64,000 bases of DNA from Petaurus breviceps papuanus (GCA_028583685.1 JAMXIF010000031.1:4809268-4873267); one strand, 5' to 3'. Positions 44,441 through 55,121 are shown, counted from the stretch's first letter. Program-made: numbers and translations. The notes: a model not told the origin generated them from the letters alone.

Positions 44441-44599
44441 AAAAGAAAAGCACTATTAATAAAGAAATATTTCATTTATGAAGAGCACTTAAATTATGCT
44501 TAGAAGAAGCTAGGAATAATGTCTCTCACTAGAACATGCTAATAATACATGTCTATGTTTGGAACATTCAAGATCTCTAGTCATATTGTACCATTTTGT

Positions 44600-44728
44600 T
44601 TTTCATGGTCAGGTAATTATGTAATCTCCGAGCCTCTGTTTCTTCATCTGGAAAATAAAAGTGATAGACTAGATTACCTCAGTGGTCTTTTCTAGTTCTA
44701 AATCTGTCATACATGATTCTGTGACCCT
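44600..44728 (+). mobile_element. MAR1-type SINE, 3' part
   Basis: AGCCTCTGTTTCTTCATCTGG, GACTAGATTACCTCAGTGG and a tail CTAAATCTGTCATACATG. Confidence 0.7.
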
Positions 44729-44949
44729 TACTCCTTAAATTTGCCCATGAAAAGTATGAAGGAAGGCGGGGTTTTTTTCCTACCACTTTTTGCTAGAGAA
44801 AGCAGAATTTCAAAGAAGGGAAGTGACTTCCCCAGGGCTATATGAGTCCGTACCATTTCAGATTTAATACTTTATCACTTCCCTAGGGCTATGGAGCTAA
44901 TTTATATGGATATTTGCAAAATGCAACCTCTTATGGCTCATGGATCATG

Positions 44950-45613
44950 TTACAGAATTACAGAATCCAAGAGATGGAAAAGATCTCAGAGGCCATCTAG
45001 TTAAGTTTGTCCCTGAACAAGAATATCTGCTAAATAATACTTGATAATTGTTCATACAGTCTTTACTTGAAAAGTTATATTGTCTTCCCAATATTGTCTG
45101 TCCAGATTAAATATTCCAAGTTCTTTCAATCAGCCCTTTTATGAAATGAATTCAATACCCTTCAGTATCCTGATCACTTTCCCCTAAACCACACTTTCTT
45201 AACTTGTGGTCCATGAATTAATAACAGTTCCTGATAATTGTATTTCAATATAATTAATTTAGTTTATAATCTTATGTAGTTTATTTTACACATTTAAAAA
45301 CATTGTTCTGAAAAGGTATTCATAAGTATTCCCCACCTGCCAAAGGGTTGAATGTCAAAATGGTTAAAACCCCATGCTCTAGAACTTCTATTTTTATTGA
45401 TGTCCTTTCTAAAATTTGAGAATTAGAAATGAAATATTGGAGGATATTGGAAATTATATGACTAGGGAAGTGTACAGTGGGAGTGCTATTTTCTTAGTCT
45501 TGGGCAGCATTTCTCTCTTAAGACAATGCAAGATTGCATTCAGTTTCTCACCTGTTATGTTATACTGTTGATTCATATTGAGCTTGAAGTTCATTAATCC
45601 CCCAGATATTTTT
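44950..45613 (-). mobile_element. CR1/L3-type LINE 3' end, antisense
   Basis: Antisense sequence starting at the element's 3' end (AGAATTACAGAATCCAAGAG, GGCCATCTAGTTAAG). It includes the C-terminal ORF2 region (CAGATTAAATATTCCAAG) and continues to 45613, where a HAL1-like element interrupts it; it resumes at 48463. A hAT element lies at 45190-45376. Confidence 0.7.
45190..45376 (-). mobile_element. hAT-like DNA transposon fossil
   Basis: 187 bp. Ends are CACACTTTCTTAAC at the left and GGTTAAAACCCCATG at the right, diverged inverted repeats of the same family as 7929-8118. The flanks CCCTAAAC (45182-45189) and CTCTAGAA (45377-45384) both correspond to one stretch of the CR1/L3 host sequence, so they are an old 8-bp duplication with 5 of 8 bases kept. 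Confidence 0.65.
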
Positions 45614-45631
45614 CAAATAAATTGTTTTCTA

Positions 45632-48444
45632 TTTTTCTCTTTTTTTAAACTTTCAAATGCTTTATTAACTTCTGATTTACATCATTCATTTCTGCCAGAT
45701 TTTGAGTTACAAATTTTCTCCCTGTTTTTCCCCTACCCACCACCCAAAATAGCAGTCCCACAGGATATCCCCTCCTCCAATCTGCTCTCTCCCATATCTT
45801 CTCCCATACCCCCTTCCTCTTTCCCAGTAGGGCATGGTGGATCTCTATGCCCCAGTGCCTGTATAACTTATTTCCCAATTACATGTAAAATAGTATCAAT
45901 AATAGTATACAGATATATTTTTGAACATTTGATTTTAAAACTTTGAATTCCAGATTCATTCCCTTCCTCCCTTGTCACCCACCCTTACTGGGAAGATAAG
46001 CAATTAAGTATAGGTTGTACATGTGTAGCTAATGCAAAATATTACCATAGTAGATATATTGTAAAAGACTGACTATATTTCCCTCCCTCCTATCACACCT
46101 CCCACTTGTTCTATTCTCTACTTTGATCCCATCCCTTTTCAAAAGTGGGTGCTTCCAACTTCCCTCCCTCCCAGGCTGCTCTCTTTCCCATCATCCCCCC
46201 TCTCATCCCCTTCCTCCCTACTCTCTTGTAGGGCGAGATACCCTATTTAGTGTGTATTTCATCCCCTCCCCAAGCCAAATTCAATGAGAATAAGGTTGAC
46301 CCATTCCCTTTTGCCTTCCTATTCTTCCCCTCCATTGAAACCATTTTCCCTTGCCTCTTCTATATGAGATAGTTTACCCCATACTGTCTCCCCATCTCCT
46401 CTCATTATATTCCTTTTTCACCTCTTAATTTTACCTTTTAAGTATCATCCCTTCCTATTCAATTGGTCCTGTGCCCTCTATCTATGTATACCTGTAAACA
46501 TATTACACACATTCACATATGTATTCATATGCCCGTATACCCTCCGATATAGACATATGTATACACACACACATATATTTCTATTCCCTTAAACTATTTT
46601 CATACTGACGAAAGTTTCATCACTTACAATTATCGTTTTTCCATGTGGGAATGTTAATAGTTCAACTTTGATAAGTTCCTTATGATTTGTTTTCCCCAAT
46701 TAGCTTCTTACGCTTCTCTTGCTTCTTGTATCTGAATGCTGAATTTTTTATTCAACTCTGATTTTTTCATCAAGAATGCTTGAAAGTTCTCTATTCCACT
46801 GAATGACCATATTTTCCCATGAAACATAATACTCAGTTTTGCTGGGTAGGTGATTCTTGGTTTTAATTCCAGCTCCTTTGATGTCCGGCATATCATATTC
46901 CAAGCCCTTCAATCTCTCAGTGTTGAAGCTGCCAGATCCTGAATTATTCTGATTGTGATTCCACAATATTAAAATTGTTTCTTCCTGGTTGCTTGTAATA
47001 TTCTCTCCTTGATCTGGGAATTTCAGAACCTGGCTACAATATTCCTAGGAGTTTTCTTTTTGGGATCTTTTTTCAGGGGGTGATCGGTGGATTCTTTCAA
47101 TCTCTATTTTGCCCTCTGGTTCTAAAACATCAGGGCAGTTTTCCTTGAGAATTTCTTGGAGGATGCTTTCTAGGTTCTTTCTTTGATCGTGGCTTTCAGG
47201 TAGTCCAATAATTTTTAGATTATCTCTCCTGGATCTATTTTCCAGGTTAGTGGTTGTTCCCATGAGATATTTCACATTGCCTTCTATTCTTTCATTTGTT
47301 TGGATCTGTTTAACAGCATCTTGATTTCTCATAAAGTCACTAGCTTCCATTTGCTCCAATCTAATTCTGAAGCAATGATTCTCCTCAGTGAGCTTTTGAG
47401 ATTCTTTTTCCATCTGGCAAATTTGGCTTTTTAAGGCATTCTTCTCCTCATTGCCTTTTTGAGCCTCTTTTGCCATTTGAGTTAGTCTGTTTTTTAAGAT
47501 GTGATTTTCCTCAGTCAGGCTGTTCACTCTCATTTCATAATTTTCTTGCATCATTCTCATTTCTCTTCCCAATCTTTCCTCCACTTCTCTTATCTGCTTC
47601 TTAAGATCCTCTATGGCCTGTAACCAGCTCGTATTTTTCTTGGAAGCTTTTGGTGCAGGAGTCCTGACTTCACTGTCTTCCTCCTGTTCCATGCTTTGCT
47701 CCTTTTTGTCCCCCAAATAGGAGTCTAATGTTGGATTGCTTTGCTTGGTTTGCTTCCTTTGCCTGGTCATTTTGCTACTTAATTACTTGACTTTTGGGCT
47801 TTTTGCTACAGTAGGACTCTGCCACCAGATGGGGGAGCTTCATTCCAAACTCTGGTGTTTTCTCAGCTGTTGGAGGTATTAGCTGGGTGCCCTCTCTGAA
47901 GCCTCCACATGCTCTGGCAAGCTGGTTGCACACCCCAGGACCTCCACCCTAGACATCAGTCTAGGTCTCAGACTGGTTGCTTGGTTCCCCTACACTCTGC
48001 AGGCCAGGAGTTGAAGCTGCCATGTGGCGGCAGCTTTGCCGCAGCCCTTAGTGGCTTCTCGCCCTGGGGACAAAAGCTGATGCACTCCCAATGACTGTGT
48101 CCCAAAGTCCACACTGCACTGACCTCTCACTTTGTCCTTAGCATCTATGTGTTGATAATTCTGGAAACTGCCACAGCTGCTGGTGATCTGGAGTCCCTCC
48201 AACCGGTGGTTGTTCAGGCCTGCCCTGGGGCTAAAAAACCTCAGAGTGGGGCTGGTCTGGGCGCCCAGAGCACTGCACTGGCCACTTGTTACTGGCCTGA
48301 TGGGCTGTCCTCAGTGGGAGGTTAGCTTCTCTGTGTCATTTTGTGGGTTCTGTAGCTCCAAAGTTTGTTTATAGTCCCCTTTTATATGAATTGGAGGTGA
48401 TGGGAGCTGGAGCCGCACAGAGGTCCTTGTTCTACTCCACCATC
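45632..48444 (-). mobile_element. Complete HAL1-like element with perfect 18-bp target duplication
   Basis: A 2813-bp antisense element bounded by identical copies of CAAATAAATTGTTTTCTA (45614-45631, 48445-48462). The 5' end is at 48444 (minus strand GATGGTGGAGTAGAACAAGG). The 5' UTR of about 670 bp is homologous to the L1 5' UTRs at 37427 and 63490. ORF1 lies at 47770-46708, followed by the L1 segment after ORF1 and then directly by the L1 3' end; ORF2 is absent. The A-tail side is at 45632-45650. The intact duplication and one main frameshift in ORF1 suggest one of the younger insertions of the window. It would need L1 ORF2p in trans. Confidence 0.85.
46708..47770 (-). pseudogene. HAL1 ORF1 (L1 ORF1p-like), one frameshift seen
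   Basis: Minus strand. Starts MTRQRKQTKQSNPTLDSYLG at 47770 and stays open for 241 codons. Domains are a polar N-terminus (about 1-50), a coiled coil (about 53-150: LKKQIREVEERLGREMRMMQ, EENHILKNRLTQMAKEAQ) and the RNA-recognition motif (about 165-235: NLENRSRRDNLKIIGLPESH, ENCPDVLEPEGKIEIERIHR). Near 47060 the frame shifts; the C-terminal domain continues in other frames (RITYPAKLSIMFHGKIWSFS, LMKKSELNKKF) to a stop near 46708. Total length about 350 codons, normal for L1 ORF1p, a trimeric RNA chaperone. Not active in this copy. Confidence 0.85.
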
Positions 48445-48462
48445 CAAATAAATTGTTTTCTA

Positions 48463-48570
48463 GTCATCTTTCCCAGTATTTTAATTTGAATTTATTAAAC
48501 CCCAATTAAAACTTTACAGTATTGTTACTCAGGTATAAATGGAATTAAGGTTTTAGCAGATTGCAAGCTC
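48463..48570 (-). mobile_element. CR1/L3 LINE, continuation after the HAL1 insertion
   Basis: Directly continues 44950-45613 once the HAL1-like element and one duplication are removed (TCATCTTTCCCAGTATTTT, AAAACTTTACAG). Confidence 0.6.
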
Positions 48571-48589
48571 AATATTAGCAGTTTGATGT

Positions 48590-49035
48590 CAGTCTTATAA
48601 ACTAATGCAATTTTGAAGTACATAGAGAAGCATGATTTAAAGGAAGAAGGAGGTAATAATTTTTGCATACTCTGCCCTTATCAGAGTTCATCTGGATTAT
48701 TGTGTTCAACCCTGGTTACCATATTTTATAAAAGACGTTGAAATGTTGGAGGGTATCTGGATTAGGGATTCTTGGTCTCTTTGTGTCATTGACCCCTTTT
48801 GCAGTCTAGTGGAGGTCTGTGCACCCCAGTTTAAAATGGATACTGAGAAGCTTGAGAGTATCCAGAGAAGGGCAACCAGTTTTGTGAAATGCCTTGAGTC
48901 TGTGAGTACATATGTGGGTCAGTACAAGAAACTTGTGAAATTTAACCTGGAATAGAGAAGAGTTGGATATGAGAGAGAGGGTAGAGGTGCATGATATGTG
49001 TCTTCAATTATCTGGAAGCAGGATGAGATTTGTGA
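48590..49035 (+). mobile_element. CR1/L3 LINE C-terminal ORF2 fragment, sense
   Basis: Plus-strand translation: FAYSALIRVHLDYCVQPWLPY (48660-48725), then DTEKLESIQRRATSFVKCLES (48840-48900) and KLVKFNLE, the region after the polymerase in CR1/L2-group LINEs. Orientation is opposite to the CR1/L3 sequence on both sides. A hAT fragment lies between the two peptide blocks. Confidence 0.75.
48764..48828 (+). mobile_element. Partial hAT-like fossil
   Basis: AGGGATTCTTGGTCTC, TTTGTGTCATTGACCCC and GTGGAGGTCTGTGCACCCC match the left end of the family at 7929-8118 and 45190-45376. Only about 65 bp remain. The surrounding LINE codons (VEMLEGI at the left, TEKLESI at the right) represent the same segment twice. 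Confidence 0.55.
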
Positions 49036-49039
49036 GTGG

Positions 49040-49870
49040 ATTTGATCAAGGAATAGTGATTTCTACCTCTTGGAGGTCTTTGACTATGACTGGATGACCG
49101 CTTGTGGAGTATGTTCTAGTAATAATTCCCTTTGGTTCTAAGTTGGACTTGTTAGCCACTGAGGTATTTTCTAATTCTCTAATACTGTTATTCTGTGATT
49201 CTCTGAATTTCGTCTTATATTTTCCCCAGTGTTCCATCTGGTCAAGATCTTTGATCCATCTGACTCTTTGATCCAGTGTATTAGCTACCTCTCCCAGGTT
49301 ATTGTTATCTAGGAATTTGATGCACTTGGAAGCTATGCCTTTATTCAAATCATTGATAAATATGTTAAATAACTACAGGACCAAATGTCCCTGAGGTGAC
49401 TCTACTCCAGACCTCTTTCTAAATTGGCATTGAACCATCAATAGCTACTTATTTGGTCTAGCCATTTGATCTTCTCAAATCCAGTTAATTATGTATTGTC
49501 TAGCCTTCATCTCACCATCTTTTACCCAAGAACATGAGAAACTTTGTCAAATGATTAGCTAAAATCTAGGTAAATTATATCTAAAACTTTTTCCTACCCT
49601 TGATCTGTCTAAGAACCATCTCATTAAAGGAAATGAAGTCTAGCATGACCTGTTTTCAGTGAAGCTTTGCTGATTTTGTACTCATCACTTTTTCCCATAT
49701 GTTCACTCACCACCCCTTTCTTATGCTCTAGAATTTTTTTAAGGAATTGTAGTTAAGCTCCCTGGCTTATAAACTTTGCAAACTCTGCTTTTACCTTTTA
49801 TTTTTAAATATAACAATAGTTTCTACTCCAATCTAGGGAAATACACAGGTGATTTTCTCTATTTCCCTTC
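49040..49870 (-). mobile_element. CR1/L3 LINE reverse transcriptase region, antisense
   Basis: Minus-strand translation, in order from the right: DIIYLDFS and SFDKVSH around 49590-49540 (palm motif of the CR1 YLDFSKAFDTVSH type), the WIRNWL region around 49470, then FNIFINDLNKGIASKCIKFLDNNNLGEVANT (about 49365-49270), where the catalytic FADD box has become FLDN, and RWIKDLDQMEHWGKYKTKF. Inactive and old. Confidence 0.75.
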
Positions 49871-50029
49871 TCCTCTCAGGTTAAATCCACTTTGATTAGA
49901 TCTACAGATTTCAGAATTACAAACATTATATTTTCCATGTACTTCATAATTCTTGGAAGTAAGATCTCTAGTCTCCTTAGCTGTTAGCTTCATTGAAATA
50001 CCAATGGGGAATTCTGCTTATGGCAATCA

Positions 50030-50520
50030 TCAACTCCACAACTGTAACTCTTCTCATTTCCTTAGTTCCTTGATGCCTACTCTCAAATTCTTTTCTCTTA
50101 CTAAGCTTTTATCTTGTGTTATCAATTTGTCTTACTTCTCCCACCTTCTCTTTTCTTCTCTTAAAGTTGTCTTCTTCGTGGCTTCTTTATCTTCAGCTTA
50201 TATCTTTTTCCTTTTAATTCTCCATTTCCTCTTGTTTCTTCTCCAGTCCATCACCTTTTCCTTCTAATTTTGCTTATATTTCTGCTCAAGTCATTCTCCT
50301 TTAATGTTTCTTCTCTTTAATTTTCCATTCCTCCTAACTTTAGCTCAAATCCTTGTTATTGTCTTTCTCCTCCTTCGTTTTCCCCTAAAGTCCTCCTATT
50401 CTCCTCTCCCCAAACTCTATCTCTAGCTTAAAAAAAATCCAAAACTTTGTAAATGACCTTCATGATTCTGTCTCCTTTTTCTTCAGCTCAAATACTTCTG
50501 TTTATTTAACCCAGGAATTT
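50030..50520. repeat. Polypyrimidine-rich stretch
   Basis: About 490 bp, strongly C/T-biased on the plus strand, with recurring motifs such as CTTTAGCTCAAATCC, CTTCAGCTCAAATAC and TTCTGCTCAAGTC at irregular spacing of about 59-89 bp. May be a degenerate tandem array. Open frames here are compositional. Confidence 0.6.
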
Positions 50521-50617
50521 CTCCCATGAAAGCAATCTTTAGCCTGAACTAAGAAATCAGGTAAAATATACCTTTGTCTTGCTGATACTTTTGTATGTAT
50601 TTTTTCTAACTTTAGAA

Positions 50618-50830
50618 ACAATGATTTAGACCTGGAAAAGATCTTAGGAATCATCTAGTCCAACCCCTTTCATTTTATTGATAAGGAAACTGAGGTCTAG
50701 AGAGATTATATTCTTGCCTAAATTCACAGAAATGATATGTGTTAGAGCCAATATTAAAATCCAGGGACTCTGACTCCAAATCCAGCATTCTTCCCACTTC
50801 CCCACACTGCCTGTCTAGGAATAGGTATAG
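50618..50830 (-). mobile_element. Antisense MAR1-type SINE, well preserved
   Basis: CAATGATTTAGACCTGGAAAAG, CATCTAGTCCAACCCC, AAGGAAACTGAGGTCTAGAG and GACTCTGACTCCAAATCCAGC in antisense order. Confidence 0.85.
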
Positions 50831-50879
50831 TTGGCACATTGTGATTTCATAAGCCAATCCTGAAACCATGCCCAAGTCC

Positions 50880-51640
50880 CTTGAGGAAGCCTCCTCTGTA
50901 ACCCCAGCTTGTGACCATTAGAACCACTGCCAAATGTTCACAGTTGAAGGAACATTAATTTTCTAGGGAAAAATATTTTACGGAGAAGCAGTTTTTTTTT
51001 CTTCTGAATTTGGGTGGCGTTGTGCAACTCTGGCTCTTTTTGAACTTCAAACTACATTTGGAGGCATGTCAGTTTCTTTGCATGAGTTGAATCCTGGCAC
51101 AAAATCCTCTTAGAGACCTTCCAAGAATAATAATTTTCAGAAGGAAATGGAACATTTGTCTTATCCCTCCAGGGAGGGTTAAGCCTATTGATTATTCACA
51201 CTTTACTGTGAATTATTTTGATCAGATAATTGGATTGCCTAACACCTAGCTAAGGCTTTCAAGCCTAGGAATTTGGGGGGTTTAGATTGGGGTGGGAATA
51301 GGCTGGGCTCAGTTTCCATAGAAGCTTTTGATATTTTCCTTCAGCATAGCAGTTCCACAGAAACTGATATTATACCTTGAATCAAATGTGAAATGAGCCC
51401 CTGCTGTTCCAATAGTTCTGTTTCTGTGGAGAATATTGTTTACTTTTGTGCATTTGATCTTCGGTTGGAATAAAAATATGAAACAGGGTTTTCCATCCTC
51501 AAGATGCAGTATTTCTTTGCTTCCTAATTTTTCTCCAGAACTTCTTCCAATCCCTTATCAGATCACTTTAAGCACCTCAAAGAGAATGACTTTGGGGATA
51601 ATAATTGATATGATGAGGAGGAGGAAGAAGAAAGGCAATG
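50880..51640. other. Unique sequence, possible regulatory DNA
   Basis: No exon or repeat recognised. Around 51170-51250 there is a non-repetitive AT-rich stretch with homeodomain-like cores (GATTATTCACAC, GATCAGATAATTGG). Confidence 0.35.
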
Positions 51641-51649
51641 GAATAGTTA

Positions 51650-51825
51650 GTAGAGGAGTCATCCTGTTGGATATCTGGCCACTGGACTCAGATGACTCTG
51701 GAGGGGAAAGTGAGGATGGTGACCTTGCATAGCCCTCCCTCACTCAAAGTCAACTGCAAGTTATGTCATCATCTCCCTGATGTTATGGTCCTTTTCAAGA
51801 ATGATGGACAAACCCTAGGCCTTCC
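51650..51825 (+). mobile_element. SINE with RTE-like 3' tail
   Basis: ATATCTGGCCACTGGACTC, GATGACTCTGGAGGGGAAAG, GTCATCATCTCCCTGATG and TTCAAGAATGATGGACAAAC. Homologous to 27400-27662 and 61056-61272. Confidence 0.75.
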
Positions 51826-52149
51826 TAGGCCTCAGCTTGTCTGAGGCAACACCCATTCAGTGACTAAAGGTTAGGTAAGAATTGAGACAGAAAATGAACT
51901 AATTTGACATCCCAAAAGAACAGGAACAAATGTTATTTACATTCACTCTGAGGCATCAAAATCCAAACAATGAGCAAGTAAGACTTGAGCTGGGACCTAT
52001 TGTTGGCCAATCATTGAGAGCCAAAGTGATTTGGGTTGAAAGGCATAATTAAGTAGCACCATTTGAATTCCAATTATCAAAGCTGGTTTACCAGAGCTAT
52101 AATTTTAAGAAAGCATGATTGAAAACTACACAAGACAAAAGAGTTAATT
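51826..52149. other. Unclassified, probably repeat-derived
   Basis: CCTCAGCTTGTCTGAGGC followed by CCATTCAGTGACTAAAGG looks like interspersed repeat sequence next to the RTE-tailed SINE, but I cannot name the family. Confidence 0.3.
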
Positions 52150-52770
52150 GTCCCAGTTTTTTTTCAAAACAAATGATAGAATTAATGAATAAACAAATGG
52201 GGGAAAAATCTATCCCCCAAACCCCAAGATATAGGAAGAAGAGGAGGAACAAAATAGCAGCATTGCCCAACTGGAACTGGCCAGTTGGGTTCTGTAATGG
52301 GAATAGGAATTTGAAGATCTTTCCTGACCCTTAATAGATTCTGGGGGGAGTTTGAAAACCTCCCCTGCTGTGAAGATAAACTCTGCTCCCTGATAGGCTG
52401 AATGTAGTCACATGAAGCCTGTGATGGGAGGAGTTTGCTGAGGGGAAGCAGAGCCCACAAGAAGCTTGTTCAGAGCCTGACAGTTGGAGACAGTTGGGGA
52501 CAGAGGAGCTTAGGCAAGGAGTCAGATAGGCTCATGAGAAGATATTGATCTTGTATTGGTTTGTGGGAAGGCTAAAGGATGAAATGGTTCTCAGCATTAT
52601 TATGGCTTCCAAATATCTTTGGTACTATAATGGAATCATCTTGCTGATTTTGGGATTTGGCTTTCTAGTGTCTAAATAAATCCTTCAGCTTTATCCTTTA
52701 TCTGGAGAGTCTGGCATATTTTGTGATCGAACGTCATGCAATACTTATAGTCATGGTCTTTATCGTGATC
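52150..52770 (+). mobile_element. LTR-like block (unclassified fossil)
   Basis: Non-coding. It contains repeated GACAGTTGG units (about 52479-52498) and TCTAAATAAATCCTTCAGC, a polyadenylation-like signal followed by a U5-like stretch (CTTTATCTGGAGAGTCTGG). Ends and target duplication were not found. Confidence 0.35.
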
Positions 52771-52804
52771 TTGGGCACTGTAAATGTTGCATTGGTGCTA
52801 TAGG

Positions 52805-53175
52805 TCCCCAGGGGTAGTACCTATTATTTGCCAGGCAAATGCAGAGAAAAGCAAAAATCAGTACCTGCTCTCAGAGGAGCTCATAGTTTAGAAGTGATTG
52901 CATTTACTTATACTAACCTCCTCCCCTTTTTCCTCTCACATCCACTCTACAATGTCTGAGCCTAAGAAATTGAGCATTTCAGAGCTAATTTCCTTAAAAT
53001 GAATTATTAACTTAATCCATTTTACAGTAGTGTTAATTAAGCTTTTGTCTGATTCCATAATTTCACTGAAAAACAAATCTTATCTCCCCTACTAGACTGT
53101 CAGCTTCCTGAGGACTGGGACCTGACATAGATATTTGTGTCTTCCTTACCATACAACAGAATGACTTGCATTTAG
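52805..53175. mobile_element. Two L2 fragments in opposite orientation
   Basis: Antisense tip at about 52805-52905 (CTATTATTTGCCAGGC, AGGAGCTCATAGTTTAG) and sense 3' end at about 53040-53175 (AGACTGTCAGCTTCCTGAGG). Confidence 0.5.
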
Positions 53176-53229
53176 TGACAAAAAATTGTTTAAATGGCCA
53201 CAACACCTTCACTATTATTAATTCTCAAG

Positions 53230-54075
53230 GAAAAACATCTTTCCCTAATTAAATAGAACAAGAGTAACCTTTAGTCTAGTCCTCAAGTCCCCAATTTTGG
53301 GGAATTGTAGGAGAGGTGACACGGGAGATACTGAGCATGCCATGTGTTAGGCAGGAGCCATTGGAGCTTTTGGACTCTGGTCTCTTGCAGGTTCACTCTT
53401 GATCTGGGCAACCAGAAGGACAGGAACAGAGACATAATGAAGGGCTATATGATCTATTCTTATTAAGAGGATTGGTGATAATGGGAGCACCAACTGCTAT
53501 AGCATCCCCTAATTACTCTTCTCATGGGGGGGGGTAAGAATGTGCAGAGTAGGAGCACAACTCCTACATATCCCCGAAGTCTCAATGGGGGCCAATCAAG
53601 ACAAGCACACACATTCACAAATCCCCTCAAGTCTTGATATGGGGACTGATCAAGGCATGAACAGCATTCCAGCTTGTGCATTCCCCCCTAAGACTTGATA
53701 GCTGCTGGTCAAGCAGATAAAACTTTACATTCCCTCTGTGGGTTCCCCCAAGCCTTGATGGGGGATGATTGAGGCATGCACAGCATTCCAGCTTATGCAT
53801 TCATTCTTATTCCCCCTGTGGGTTCCCCACTTACTGACTAATTCTCACTTGATTTATAGAGAAGAAACAAAGAAGGCAATTTGCCAGCAATAGCCTCACA
53901 AGTTTACATTAACTTTAGTAATATCACAATGACATAGCACAGTACACACACAGTGGGTGTTTACAGCTAAACTCAAATGTTTACATTATCTTAAAATATG
54001 ATGCACAAATGTGGTGGTGTTATTTACAAGTCATGAGTCTGGGAACTTGTAGATTGTTAGGGCCATGGATCCTGG
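53230..54075. mobile_element. LTR-like or composite repeat containing a tandem array
   Basis: About 850 bp, non-coding and unlike neighbouring repeats. It carries the tandem array at 53505-53823 and then CTCACTTGATTTATAGAG. An antisense LTR is possible but no ends were found. Confidence 0.3.
53505..53823. repeat. Imperfect tandem array with hairpin units
   Basis: Units begin with TCCCC at 53505, 53571, 53622, 53682 and 53744, with a partial unit at 53824; lengths are about 66, 51, 60, 62 and 80 bp. Units contain an inverted pair such as CTTGAT with ATCAAG around a G-rich loop, and share AGCATTCCAGCTT (units 3 and 5) and CCCTCTGTGGGTTCC-like ends (units 4 and 5). The G-run at 53526-53534 lies in the first unit. 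Confidence 0.75.
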
Positions 54076-54099
54076 GAACTATTATCTAAAAAAGAATAA

Positions 54100-54385
54100 C
54101 AAAATCTACCCGACATACTCTAAAATTCACCTTACAGGAGTTATTTTTCATTTCCCAGAAAATTTGATCTCTCATAATTCTTATCTTCATTCATGGCTTA
54201 ACCCTTTAGTCACCTCCTCTGAGAAATCTCTGACCACCTCACCCCAACTGTTAATGTTTTTTTCTTTCTTAATTCCTTCTTTCATATTTAGTTTTGTATA
54301 GGTATTGTTAGTTTCTCCATAGAATATAAGTTCTTTGAGGGTAGAAACAGGGCCTAGCTCACAGTCTTAAGCATGTAGTAGAATC
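54100..54385 (+). mobile_element. L2 3' end, sense
   Basis: AGTCACCTCCTCTGAGAAATC, ATAAGTTCTTTGAGGGTAG and the final TCTTAAGCATGTAGTAG. Confidence 0.7.
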
Positions 54386-54579
54386 ACAGGATGATAGCAT
54401 GTGCTTAACTTTGTTAAATTCATTGAATTTAATTGATATCACCTGGGTGAGCCATCGGCAACAGGACTGACAAGAAAATCCTGATTGTATTTTGACTTGA
54501 GGATGTAGCATTGTGATCTTTCTGAAGGACAAGTTCTGAGGACCCACAAGCAGCAACCTAGTTGAGTAGCAACAGGGCT

Positions 54580-54720
54580 AGCCTTGGAGTCACAAAGACC
54601 TTAATTCAAGTGTTGACTTTAATATATTCTCATTGAGTAACCATGGGCAAGTCATTTAACCTCAGTGCCCCAAGTAACTCTTTAAGAGTATACGTTTATG
54701 ATCCCCATGGGTGCAGGGTA
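54580..54720 (+). mobile_element. SINE fragment, sense
   Basis: GCCTTGGAGTCACAAAGACC, TTAATTCAAGTGTTGAC and CCATGGGCAAGTCATTTAACC. Confidence 0.65.
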
Positions 54721-54884
54721 TTTCTACTTTAGGAGATCCTTCAACAAATAAAATCAAAGGCCTGCACAATAAAACAAATCTAAAATGTTTTTTTTTAATT
54801 TGTAAAGAATATTATTTATAACAATATTTTAGGTAGCTAGTACAACTATATCTGCAGTTTACAGATGAGGAAAAAGAAGTTGTG

Positions 54885-55075
54885 GGCATGGTGTTTTAGG
54901 AAGAGAACTGGATTTGGAATTAGAAAACCTAGGCTTGAATTCTGGCTCTGCCAGCTATGTTATCTTGGGAAGGTCATGTAATCAACCTGAGCCTTGGTTT
55001 CCACATGAGTAAAATGATGTGATTGGATTAAGTGGCTTTTAAGATTTCTTCTAGTTCCCAAATCTATGTTCCTAG
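54885..55075 (+). mobile_element. MAR1-type SINE, sense
   Basis: GAACTGGATTTGGAATTAG, GGCTTGAATTCTGGCTCTGCC, and the tail TTCTAGTTCCCAAATC. Confidence 0.8.
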
Positions 55076-55121
55076 GACTTACCCAAGGTACACAACTATT
55101 GAGTAACACAGCCTGGGCTGA

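Noticed and set aside
45578-45946. 122-codon plus-strand frame as coding
   Set aside because: It runs across a HAL1 boundary on the non-coding strand.
53505-53823. CRISPR-like array
   Set aside because: Units vary in length and sequence, there are no conserved repeats with unique spacers, and the context is a vertebrate nuclear repeat region.
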